DNA of 64,000 nucleotides from JAGQIB01 sp041393395 (GTDB lineage: Bacteria > ARS69): NCBI GenBank assembly GCA_041393395.1, contig JAWKKG010000004.1:558001-622000 (forward strand), in the 5' to 3' direction. Within the stretch, counting starts at the first letter, position 1. The number at the start of each line of letters is the position of its first letter. Positions 52,188 through 59,926 of this stretch are shown here, piece by piece. The notes beneath the pieces are model-generated. The model had not been told where the DNA came from, ran no database searches, and saw nothing but the letters and a program-made list of their open reading frames with translations. The position numbers and the translations under genes are program-made.

Positions 52188-53599
52188 TCGTGTCCCTGGT
52201 ACCGGCTCTCGCCGCCGTCGGCCTCACGCTGGTGGGCTTCGGCGCGGACTGGACCGCCCCGCGCACCTGGCTCGTCGGCGCCGTCGGCTTCGGTCTCGCC
52301 GCTGCGGCCGCGCTGTGGCTGGGCCAGAGCGAGCGGCGCGGGTGGAAGCTCAAGCTCGCGCAGGCGTCGACCCGGCTCGCCGAGTTCGAGGCGCGAACGG
52401 CTCCGGCCGGCGACGATGCCGTGCGCGCACTCGCCGATCAGCTGTTCGTGCCCGAGGAAGCGTCGGACACGGCGCTGGAGGACGCACTCACCGGGCTGGA
52501 AGCGGCGCTCACCGACGAGCGGCGCCTGCGGGAACGCCGGGAGTCGATCACGGGGCGCGTCGCCGAGGCGCTGCGATCCGCACGCGACTTCGCCGGGGCG
52601 GAAGGCGACACCGGCAAGGAGCTCTCGCGGCTCGCGAATCGACTCGAGGCCCTGGAGACGTCGGCGGTCGCGGCGCGCGAGGCGAGCGACTCCACGCTCG
52701 CCCGTAGCATCGCCTGCGACGAGGTCGCGCGACTCGTGGACGAGCACGTGAAGACAGGACGCGACGCCGGAAAGCGCGCGAACGAGGACGCCGGCGAGCT
52801 GGATCAGCAGATCGAGATCGTCACGAAGCTGGTGCGACGTCTCGAGGCGCGATCGCGCGAGATCGGCGAGGTGCTTCTGGTCCTGAACGACATCACGGAG
52901 CAGACGAGTCTGCTGGCGCTCAACGCCGCGATCATCGCCGCGCAGGCCGGTGAGCAAGGCAAGGGCTTCGGCGTCGTCGCCGACGAGATGCGGAACCTCT
53001 CCGAACGAGCGTTCTCCTCCACGAAGGAGACCGAGATGCTCGCTCAGACGCTGCGCGACGACGTGGGGCAGGCGGTGCGCAGCATGGGCGAAGCCGGCGA
53101 CACGCTTCGCGACCTGCGGCTCGCGCTCGGGGAAGCGGGGGAGGCGAGCGCGATCCTGTCCGACGTCGGCGGGCGCACGGCGGAGACCGCCCGCGCGACC
53201 GTGGCCGACGCGGAACGTCAGGCCGGCGCGCTGCGCGAGGCCGAAGGTCATCTGCGCGCGCTCGCCGAGCAGCGCGAACGGCTCGGCCGGCTCGAGCGCG
53301 AGACGATCGCGCCCGGGCGCGAGTTGCTCGCCCGGATGAACGAGATCCTCGAGGGCGAGTGGAACGCCGGCGCGCTCCGCGACTCCCTGCGCCGACGCCT
53401 CGACGATGCCGTGGCCGCCATCCGCGAGCACCGCGGTCGGGATGCGCGCGAGCGCGAACGGCTGGAGACCCGGTTCGGCTCGCTGCGCGAATCCGGCCGA
53501 CGCCTCTCCGAAGCGATCGAGGAGAACCGTCGCCGCGAGGAGCTCGTGCGCGACGTCGCCCGCGACATCCGCCAGCTCGCCCACACCCCGGAAGCGTAG
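52169..53599 (+). CDS. Methyl-accepting chemotaxis-type receptor without ligand domain
   Basis: A 476-residue receptor with two N-terminal spans (MRPHRLIVSLVPALAAVGLT and WLVGAVGFGLAAAAALWLG) separated by only a few residues, so no periplasmic sensor domain. A long coiled coil holds the signalling hairpin, LLALNAAIIAAQAGEQGKGF followed by GVVADEMRNLSERAFSSTKE. At the positions of the trimer-contact Glu385 and Arg388 of Tsr it has Ile and Gln. Its coupling to cheA-cheW in one operon suggests the cognate receptor. ATG 52169 follows GGAGGAGGGG. Confidence 0.88.
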   Translation: MRPHRLIVSLVPALAAVGLTLVGFGADWTAPRTWLVGAVGFGLAAAAALWLGQSERRGWKLKLAQASTRLAEFEARTAPAGDDAVRALADQLFVPEEASDTALEDALTGLEAALTDERRLRERRESITGRVAEALRSARDFAGAEGDTGKELSRLANRLEALETSAVAAREASDSTLARSIACDEVARLVDEHVKTGRDAGKRANEDAGELDQQIEIVTKLVRRLEARSREIGEVLLVLNDITEQTSLLALNAAIIAAQAGEQGKGFGVVADEMRNLSERAFSSTKETEMLAQTLRDDVGQAVRSMGEAGDTLRDLRLALGEAGEASAILSDVGGRTAETARATVADAERQAGALREAEGHLRALAEQRERLGRLERETIAPGRELLARMNEILEGEWNAGALRDSLRRRLDDAVAAIREHRGRDARERERLETRFGSLRESGRRLSEAIEENRRREELVRDVARDIRQLAHTPEA

Positions 53600-53640
53600 A
53601 CCTTCGCGGCGGAACACGGTTCCGCCCCCCGGCAGAACTT

Positions 53641-53670
53641 GCCGCCTCGCTTCCCGGGCGGCGTTCCTTT
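53641..53670 (+). terminator. Possible weak terminator after the chemotaxis operon
   Basis: GCCGCC (53641-53646) can pair with GGCGGC (53657-53662) across a 10-nt loop, followed by GTTCCTTT. The short stem makes it uncertain. It lies between the receptor stop and the sigma54-type promoter. Confidence 0.3.
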
Positions 53671-53708
53671 CCGAGCCGCAGGACCTCCTCTCGCGACGTT
53701 CCGAGTTC

Positions 53709-53724
53709 TGGCGCGGTGCTTGCT
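53709..53724 (+). promoter_or_regulatory. Sigma54 (RpoN) promoter of the flgF operon
   Basis: TGGC, seven bases, then TTGCT reproduces the -24/-12 consensus TGGCAC-N5-TTGCW with correct spacing; the GG and GC dinucleotides are intact. The start near 53735 is ~21 nt before the flgF ATG. It implies an enhancer-binding activator (FlrC/FleQ/FlgR type) encoded elsewhere. Confidence 0.7.
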
Positions 53725-53755
53725 ATCGGTACCCGTCGGTTTCCGGGAGGGGACG

Positions 53756-54493
53756 ATGACGGGTGGAATGAAGGTCGCCGGCGCCGCGATGTCGAACTTC
53801 GCGTCCCGGCACGACGTGATCTCGAACAACCTCGCGAACATCTCCACGCCGGGCTACGCCCGCGAGGACACGTTCGTGGAACGTCTCGGTCGGGTCGAGG
53901 CGCAACCGTTCGCGCTGCCGGAAGTGCAGTCGCGCACGGACTTCCGGACCACCGGGGAGCCGATCCTGACCGGCAGTCCGTCCGATCTCTCGCTCGAGGG
54001 CAGCGGCTTCTTCGCGCTGCTCACGGACGACGGCGTCCGCTTCTCCCGCAACGTGTCCCTCCGCGTGGATTCCGAGGGCGTCGTGCGCGATCGCACCGGA
54101 TTCCCCGTCCTGGGCGAGCACGGCCTGATGATGGCCGGCGACCGCGTGCCGAGCGTGACGGCGGACGGCGAGGTCCTTCTGCTCGATCGCGAGGATCCGG
54201 ACACGACGGATCCCGTCTCCCTCGATCGTCTCCGCCTCGCGACGTTCCGCACGGGCGACGACCTGAAGCGAGGCGAGGGGGGCCTGTACGAACTTCGCAA
54301 CGGCCGGAGCGAGGACATCTCGATGACTCGCCCCACCGTTCTCAACGGACAGCTCGAAGGGTCGGCCGTGCAGCCGGTACCGGAGCTGGTCCGGATGATC
54401 GAAGCGATGCGTTCCTACGAAGCCGCCGCCTCCGCTCTAAAGGCGACGGACCGTTCGCTGGACCACGCCGTCAATGACATCGCTCGTGTGTAG
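53756..54493 (+). CDS. flgF: Flagellar proximal rod protein FlgF
   Basis: A 245-residue rod protein. The N-terminal rod motif is ASRHDVISNNLANISTPGYA. The central beta domain has DLSLEGSGFFALLTDDGVRF, and the C-terminal helix (VPELVRMIEAMRSYEAAASA, then LKATDRSLDHAV) is the usual coiled-coil end. It is shorter than FlgG and precedes it, which supports FlgF. It is the first gene after the sigma54 promoter, with GGGAGGGG before ATG 53756. Confidence 0.88.
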   Translation: MTGGMKVAGAAMSNFASRHDVISNNLANISTPGYAREDTFVERLGRVEAQPFALPEVQSRTDFRTTGEPILTGSPSDLSLEGSGFFALLTDDGVRFSRNVSLRVDSEGVVRDRTGFPVLGEHGLMMAGDRVPSVTADGEVLLLDREDPDTTDPVSLDRLRLATFRTGDDLKRGEGGLYELRNGRSEDISMTRPTVLNGQLEGSAVQPVPELVRMIEAMRSYEAAASALKATDRSLDHAVNDIARV

Positions 54494-54523
54494 CCGCCGG
54501 AACGGCAGAGGAGGTAGGACCCG

Positions 54524-55306
54524 ATGATGCGAGCACTCTCCACCGCGGCCACGGGCATGCAGGCCCAGCAGCTCAACGTCGACACGATCGCGAACAACCT
54601 CGCGAACGTGAACACCGCGGCGTTCAAGAAGACGTCGGTGCGCTTTCAGGACCTGCTCTATCAAGATCTGCGACCGGCCGGGGATCCCGCGCGCCTCGGG
54701 CCTCCGTCCGAGCTCGCGATCGGACACGGCACGAAGCTCGCCGCGACCGAGCGCGCGTTCCAGCAGGGGACGACCGAACAGACGGACAACCCGCTGAACC
54801 TCGCGATCGAGGGCGACGGCTTCTTCCAGGTGCGCCGCACGGACGGCACGATCGGCTACACGCGCGACGGGGCGTTCTTCGTGTCCGCCGACGGCATGCT
54901 CGTGAACTCCGACGGTCTCTACGTGGAGCCCGCGATCCAGGTGCCGGACGACGCCCGTCAGCTGTTCATCTCGCAGGACGGCCTCGTGTCCGTGAACTTC
55001 ATCGACTCGAACGACACCGAGGACATCGGCCAGATCGAGCTCGTGCGCTTCCTGAACCCGGCGGGTCTCTCCGCGATGGGGCGGAATCAGTACCAGCAGA
55101 CGCCGGCCTCCGGCGCTCCGATCGCCGGCACCCCGGGATCGGCCGGCATCGGCGGCGTGCTGCAGGGCTTCCTGGAGGGTTCGAACGTCGAGGTCGTGGA
55201 CGAGATGGTCTCGCTGATCACCGCCCAGCGCGCGTACGAGATCAACTCGAAGGCCATCCAGACCGCCGACTCGATGCTGAGTCAGGCGACGCAGCTCGTG
55301 AGGTAG
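54524..55306 (+). CDS. flgG: Flagellar distal rod protein FlgG
   Basis: A 260-residue FlgG of standard length. It starts MMRALSTAATGMQAQQLNVD and TIANNLANVNTAAFKKTSVR, contains PLNLAIEGDGFFQVRRTDGT, and ends with GFLEGSNVEVVDEMVSLITA, QRAYEINSKAIQTAD and MLSQATQLVR, nearly identical in all FlgG proteins. It builds the distal rod across the periplasm. AGGAGG precedes the ATG; flgA starts 4 nt after its stop. Confidence 0.97.
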   Translation: MMRALSTAATGMQAQQLNVDTIANNLANVNTAAFKKTSVRFQDLLYQDLRPAGDPARLGPPSELAIGHGTKLAATERAFQQGTTEQTDNPLNLAIEGDGFFQVRRTDGTIGYTRDGAFFVSADGMLVNSDGLYVEPAIQVPDDARQLFISQDGLVSVNFIDSNDTEDIGQIELVRFLNPAGLSAMGRNQYQQTPASGAPIAGTPGSAGIGGVLQGFLEGSNVEVVDEMVSLITAQRAYEINSKAIQTADSMLSQATQLVR

Positions 55307-55310
55307 TGCC

Positions 55311-56030
55311 GTGATCACCTGGCGAATCGCGCCGCTGATCGCGGCACTGGTGACGTTGACGGGAGCCGGCGGGCGCGCCGTCGTCGATCCGACGATGGTG
55401 CGCGAGGCCATCGAGGCAGCGTGGAACGAGACGGCGCTCCCCGGCTCTTCTCTCGAGGTCCGCTCGGTTCCCGCGCTCGCGTACGAGAGCGGTCGACCGC
55501 GCGTCGAGGTCGTGCTGCCCGACGGGCCACTCCGCCCCGGCCCGCGGGCGCTCACCGTCGCGTGCGTGGTCGACGACCGGACCGTGTCGCGAGGGCTCGC
55601 GTCCGTCGTGGTCTCGCGGCGAATTCTGGTGTGGGTGCCGCGTCGGAACCTCGCGCGCGGCGAAATCGTGACCGCGATCGATCTTCGCCCGGAACCGCGC
55701 GTCGTCGAGCGCGATCCGGTGCGGGCGTTCGAGGATCCGGGCGATCTCACGTGGATCGCGGCCCGGGATCTGGAGGCCGGCGTGGAACTGCGTGCGGCGG
55801 ACCTCGATCGGCGTCCCGACGTCGTGGCCGGAGACGCCGTGCAGCTCGTCTCGCGGGCCGGCGACGCCTCCGTCGCCGTGACCGGCAGTGTCCGGCGCGC
55901 CGCGAACGTCGGCGAGTCGTTGCTCGTTCTCAATCCGGTGACCGGGGCCGTGGTTCGCGCGGTGCTCGAGAGTCCCGGCGTGGCCGTGCTCGAGGCCGGG
56001 GAACCGGTCCCCACCAGGAGCTCCCGATGA
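55311..56030 (+). CDS. flgA: P-ring assembly chaperone FlgA
   Basis: A 239-residue protein with an N-terminal signal sequence and a C-terminal SAF domain: RRNLARGEIVTAIDLRPEPR, ARDLEAGVELRAADLDRRPD and VVAGDAVQLVSRAGDASVAV. It assists FlgI P-ring polymerisation around the rod in the periplasm. The N-terminal part is poorly conserved, as in most FlgA proteins. GTG start. It overlaps flgH by 4 nt. Confidence 0.88.
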   Translation: MITWRIAPLIAALVTLTGAGGRAVVDPTMVREAIEAAWNETALPGSSLEVRSVPALAYESGRPRVEVVLPDGPLRPGPRALTVACVVDDRTVSRGLASVVVSRRILVWVPRRNLARGEIVTAIDLRPEPRVVERDPVRAFEDPGDLTWIAARDLEAGVELRAADLDRRPDVVAGDAVQLVSRAGDASVAVTGSVRRAANVGESLLVLNPVTGAVVRAVLESPGVAVLEAGEPVPTRSSR

Positions 56031-56596
56031 AGAGACTGATGGCTTGGACCCTGGCCGCGACGTCGCTCGCGGCTCTCGCCGTTTCCGTCCGGGCCGAGAC
56101 GATCGTACCCGGCGGCTCGCTGTTCACGGACCACTCCGCGATCGGGGTGGGGGACGCGATCACGATCCTGATCGTGGAGTCGACCGAGGCGAACAAGTCC
56201 ACCGTCACCAAGACCCGCTCCGGGACGACGAACGAGCTCGGCAGCGGGGGACGGTTGGACTTCCTCGGAACCTGGGGCGTGAATTCGGACAACTCCTCCA
56301 TCGGGGAAGGGTCCACGTCGCGTCGCGGCAACCTGCAGGCGCAGATCACGGCGATGATCACCGAGGTGACGCCGTCGGGGCTGCTGCTGGTGGAAGGCCG
56401 CCGCTCCGTCCTGGTGAACGGAGAGGAAGAAACGATCGTGCTGCGCGGATCCGTCCGTCCCGAGGACGTGCGGGCCGACAACACCGTCTTCTCGACGTTC
56501 CTGGCCGACGCTTCGATCGAGTACAAGGGCCAGGGCGTGCTCGCGACCGCGGAGCGTCCCGGCATCCTGTCCCGCATCTTCAACTGGATCTTCTAG
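56027..56596 (+). CDS. flgH: Flagellar L-ring protein FlgH
   Basis: A 189-residue FlgH. GSLFTDHSAIGVGDAITILI and VESTEANKSTVTKTRSGTTN match the conserved first half, and GNLQAQITAMITEVTPSGLL, VEGRRSVLVNGEEETIVLRG and VRPEDVRADNTVFSTFLADA the rest. It forms the outer-membrane bushing. The signal peptide (MKRLMAWTLAATSLAALAV) is followed by RAET with no cysteine, so it is not a lipoprotein, unlike the enterobacterial FlgH. Confidence 0.95.
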   Translation: MKRLMAWTLAATSLAALAVSVRAETIVPGGSLFTDHSAIGVGDAITILIVESTEANKSTVTKTRSGTTNELGSGGRLDFLGTWGVNSDNSSIGEGSTSRRGNLQAQITAMITEVTPSGLLLVEGRRSVLVNGEEETIVLRGSVRPEDVRADNTVFSTFLADASIEYKGQGVLATAERPGILSRIFNWIF

Positions 56597-56605
56597 GGGG
56601 TCGCG

Positions 56606-57730
56606 ATGTCCGCAGTGCTTCGATGGTTGGCCCCGGCGGCGATCGGATTCGTCCTGGCGGCCTCGCTCGCGGCCCCGGCGCAGTCGACGCCCGTCCGGAT
56701 CAAGGACCTCGTCACGATCGAGGGCGCCGATCCGGTGGAAGTGTACGGCTACGGTCTCGTCGTCGGTCTGAACGGCACGGGCGACGGTCGCACGATCTCG
56801 TACACGCGTCAGTCGCTGCGCAATCTGCTCGAGCGGATGGGGCTCACGATGGACGACGATCGGATCCGCGCGAAGAACATCGCGTCGGTGATGGTCACGT
56901 CATCGGTCTCGCCGTTCGACCAGACGGGAACGCTGATCGACGTGCAGGTCTCGTCGCTCGGCGACGCGACGAGTCTCGCCGGCGGGCTGCTGCTCCTCAC
57001 GGAGCTGCGCGGCCCGGACGGCCGCCTCTACGGGACCGCGCAGGGCTCGATCTCGACCGGCGGCTACGAGCACGGCACGCGCGCCGGCGCCGGCGTGCGC
57101 AAGGGCTACGTGACGACGGGACGAGTCCCGGAGGGCGCGCGCATCATCCTGAGCCCGACGTTCGAGATCCCCGCGCAGGGGGACATCCACCTGTTCCTGG
57201 ACGAACCGGACTTCACGATGGCGGACCGGGTCGCACAGGCCCTGCGGACGCACTTCGGCGACCAGAACTCGGCGCGCGCGATCGACGCCGGCAAGATCGC
57301 GCTTGCGATGGCGAGCCTGCCCGACGGGTTCACGGCCGCGATGGCGTCGCTGGAGGACGTCGCGGTCGAGCCGACGGTCGTCGCCAAGATCGTGATCAAC
57401 GAGAGGACCGGAACGCTCGTGGCCGGAGGCGACATCCGGATCCAGCCGGCGACCGTGTCGCACGGCAGCTTGAGCGTACGTGTGGAAACGGCGAACGCCG
57501 TCTCGCAACCGCCGCCGTTCTCCACGGGCACGACCACGGCGTTCCAGAACGCGGCCGTGGACGTCGGCGAGGGGAGCAACGGAGGCGTCGTGTCCCTGCC
57601 GTCGACCACGACCGCCGACGAGCTGGCGACCGCGCTCAACGGCCTCGGCGTGAGCCCGCAGGACCTGATCTCCATCTTCCAGGCCTTGAAGCAGGTGGGA
57701 GCGATCCCCGCGAAGATGGAGGTCCTGTGA
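56606..57730 (+). CDS. flgI: Flagellar P-ring protein FlgI
   Basis: A 374-residue FlgI with signal peptide. RIKDLVTIEGADPVEVYGYG, LVVGLNGTGDGRTISYTRQS, LRNLLERMGLTMDDDRIRAK, and NIASVMVTSSVSPFDQTGTL are family hallmarks. The C-terminus LVVLNERTGTLV-like segment is present (IVINERTGTLVAGGDIRIQP), as is the final LKQVGAIPAKMEVL. It forms the peptidoglycan-level ring. It overlaps the next gene by 4 nt. Confidence 0.97.
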   Translation: MSAVLRWLAPAAIGFVLAASLAAPAQSTPVRIKDLVTIEGADPVEVYGYGLVVGLNGTGDGRTISYTRQSLRNLLERMGLTMDDDRIRAKNIASVMVTSSVSPFDQTGTLIDVQVSSLGDATSLAGGLLLLTELRGPDGRLYGTAQGSISTGGYEHGTRAGAGVRKGYVTTGRVPEGARIILSPTFEIPAQGDIHLFLDEPDFTMADRVAQALRTHFGDQNSARAIDAGKIALAMASLPDGFTAAMASLEDVAVEPTVVAKIVINERTGTLVAGGDIRIQPATVSHGSLSVRVETANAVSQPPPFSTGTTTAFQNAAVDVGEGSNGGVVSLPSTTTADELATALNGLGVSPQDLISIFQALKQVGAIPAKMEVL

Positions 57731-58125
57731 CGAACTCGATCTTCGGTCCCGGCTTCGATTCGCTGTCCCGCCCGGACCAGATCCGGCGAACGGCTCAGGA
57801 GCTCGAGGCCGTGGTGCTGACCCAGTTGCTCTCCACGATGCGGAGCACGGTCAGCGAGACGGACCTGTTCGGGAAGTCGCCCGGGCACGACGTCTTCCAG
57901 TCGATGATGGACGCCGAGATCGCCCGGGAAACGGCGAAACGGAGTCCCTTCGGACTCGCCGACGCGATCACGAAGGAGCTCGAGAAGCAGGTCAAGGCGG
58001 ATTCGGAAGCGGTCGATGACCGGGAGAGAACGTCCGTGCGCGCGTCGGAGCCTCCCCCGACTCTCATTCGAGACCGATTCGCGAACCCGCGATCCCCCGC
58101 ACCTCGTTCGTCCTGGAGAATCTGA
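57727..58125 (+). CDS. flgJ: FlgJ-like rod-capping protein (N-terminal domain only)
   Basis: A 132-residue protein corresponding to the rod-binding half of FlgJ: RRTAQELEAVVLTQLLSTMR and GHDVFQSMMDAEIARETAKR, ending the conserved part at SPFGLADAITKELEKQ. The muramidase half of enterobacterial FlgJ is absent, as in many other phyla where a separate lytic enzyme is used; the SLT-type transglycosylase at 29.8 kb is one candidate. The last ~35 residues are Arg/Pro-rich. GTG start overlaps flgI. Confidence 0.85.
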   Translation: MTNSIFGPGFDSLSRPDQIRRTAQELEAVVLTQLLSTMRSTVSETDLFGKSPGHDVFQSMMDAEIARETAKRSPFGLADAITKELEKQVKADSEAVDDRERTSVRASEPPPTLIRDRFANPRSPAPRSSWRI

Positions 58126-58541
58126 TGGCCGAGACCTACGGCGCCGCGCTCGACGAGATGCGCGACCTGCTGGCCCGCCAGGTCGCCGCGTGGCGCGGAC
58201 TGCTGGAGGCCACACGGGAGGGCACCGACGCGGTCCGCACCCAGGATCCGGACGCGTTCGACGACGCGCTCGCCGCCCAGGTGGATGCGCTCGCGCGACT
58301 GCGGAACCTGGAAACGGAGCGCGGCGAACTGCTCGCGATCGTGGGGCGTGACGAAACGGAAGAGATCGCGCGGCTGAAACTGGATCTCAAGGCACTCGCC
58401 GTCGAGGTCTCCCGCGCGAACGATCGCTCGCGCTTCGTGATCGAGCGCAACGGCGCCCTCGTGGAGGCGCGCCTCGGGCTGCACCGCCGCGCCGGAACGT
58501 TGCCGGACGAGCGCAACCTCGGTCTCCACCGGATCGCGTAG
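58125..58541 (+). CDS. flgN: FlgN-like chaperone for hook-associated proteins
   Basis: A 138-residue, almost fully alpha-helical protein (YGAALDEMRDLLARQVAAWR, LLEATREGTDAVRTQDPDAF, LARLRNLETERGELLAIVGR). FlgN proteins share little sequence but have this length and helical pattern and hold FlgK and FlgL for export. Position immediately before flgK and flgL is the main support. Its ATG overlaps the flgJ stop by one base. Confidence 0.75.
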   Translation: MAETYGAALDEMRDLLARQVAAWRGLLEATREGTDAVRTQDPDAFDDALAAQVDALARLRNLETERGELLAIVGRDETEEIARLKLDLKALAVEVSRANDRSRFVIERNGALVEARLGLHRRAGTLPDERNLGLHRIA

Positions 58542-58550
58542 GAGGACTCC

Positions 58551-59918
58551 ATGCCCGGACTGTTCGGAATCTTCGGGATGTCTTCGGTCGCGCTGCAGAG
58601 CTTCCAGAACGCGATGCAGACCGTCGGCCACAACATCGCGAACGCGGGGACGGAGGGCTTCCACCGTCAGCGGGTGGAGCTCGCCCAGGGGAACCCGGAG
58701 TTCACGGCGTGGGGGGCGCTCGGCACCGGCGTGCGGCCCGATTCGATTCGCCGGGTCCAGGATCGCTTCCTCGAGAGCGCGCTCCAGCGCGAACTGCCGA
58801 TGCTGGCCCGCTTCGAGGTGCAGGCGGACGCGCTCAGCCAGGCCGAGATCACGTTCGGGGAGCCGTCGGACGGCGGCCTCACGTCCCAGCTCGACGACTT
58901 CTTCGCCGGTTTCGACGACCTGGCTTCGAACCCCGGCGACTCCGGTTCCCGGGAGGCGGTGGTGAGGCGGGGTGTCGCGCTGGCCCAGGCGCTCGGTTCG
59001 GCCCGGGAACGACTCTACGCACAGCAGCAGGAGATCACTGCCCAGATCGGGTACTCGCTCGACCAGGGCAACCGCCTCCTGCGCGAGGTCCAGAGCCTGA
59101 ACCGCGACATCCTCGCGAGCCAGCGGGGAGGCGTCGTGCCGGCGGACCTCGAGGACCGTCGCGATCAGTTGATCGAGCAGCTCGGCGACATGATCGGGGC
59201 CACGGGTTCCGTGGAAGGCGACGGCACGGCCACGATCCGCATGGGCGGGCGCGCGCTGGTCCAGCTCGAGGCGGCCACGGAAATCGAGTACGACCTCACG
59301 AAGCTGAACGGCGCCCCGAAGGTCGGCGATCGCGAACTGCTGGCGAACGAGCTCGACGGACGCGTCGGCGGGCTGTTCGAGGCACGCGACGAGCACCTCG
59401 CGTCCGCGATCCGGAAGCTCGACGAGTTCGCCGCGGGGCTCGCGGCACGCGTCAACGAGCTCCACTCCACGGGAGTGGATCAGAACGGCGACGACGCCGT
59501 GCCGTTCTTCGTCTTCGTGGGGCTCGAGGGGAACTCCGTGGATCGCGCCGCGGCCGGACTCCGCGTCAATCCGCTGATCACCGCCGACCCGTCGCTCGTG
59601 GCCGCCGGCCGCGACGGCTCCGACGGCGACAACACGCTCGCGCTCGACCTCGCCGCGCTCCGCAACGACTCCTCCGGGCCGACCGGCGCGTTGCGGAGCC
59701 TCATCGTGGACTTCGGGTCGCGCGCCCGCCAGGCCACGGATCTGGCCGACGGTCAGCGTGTGGTGGTGGACAGCTTCCGCGCGCAGCGGGAGTCCGTGTC
59801 CGGGGTGTCGCTGGATGAAGAGGGTGCGGACCTGCTGCGGTACCAGCGCTCGTACCAGGCCGCCGCCCAGATGATCGCGACGGCCGACGAAATGCTCCAG
59901 ACCCTGCTCGCGCTCTAG
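58551..59918 (+). CDS. flgK: Hook-associated protein 1, FlgK
   Basis: A 455-residue FlgK joining hook to filament. The N-terminal part is SFQNAMQTVGHNIANAGTEG followed by FHRQRVELAQG. SQLDDFFAGFDDLASNPGDS and VVPADLEDRRDQLIEQLGDM are typical central segments. The end SLDEEGADLLRYQRSYQAAA, QMIATADEMLQTLLAL is the conserved C-terminal coiled coil. It is shorter than the 547-residue E. coli protein, within family range. Confidence 0.95.
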   Translation: MPGLFGIFGMSSVALQSFQNAMQTVGHNIANAGTEGFHRQRVELAQGNPEFTAWGALGTGVRPDSIRRVQDRFLESALQRELPMLARFEVQADALSQAEITFGEPSDGGLTSQLDDFFAGFDDLASNPGDSGSREAVVRRGVALAQALGSARERLYAQQQEITAQIGYSLDQGNRLLREVQSLNRDILASQRGGVVPADLEDRRDQLIEQLGDMIGATGSVEGDGTATIRMGGRALVQLEAATEIEYDLTKLNGAPKVGDRELLANELDGRVGGLFEARDEHLASAIRKLDEFAAGLAARVNELHSTGVDQNGDDAVPFFVFVGLEGNSVDRAAAGLRVNPLITADPSLVAAGRDGSDGDNTLALDLAALRNDSSGPTGALRSLIVDFGSRARQATDLADGQRVVVDSFRAQRESVSGVSLDEEGADLLRYQRSYQAAAQMIATADEMLQTLLAL

Positions 59919-59926
59919 GAGACGTC

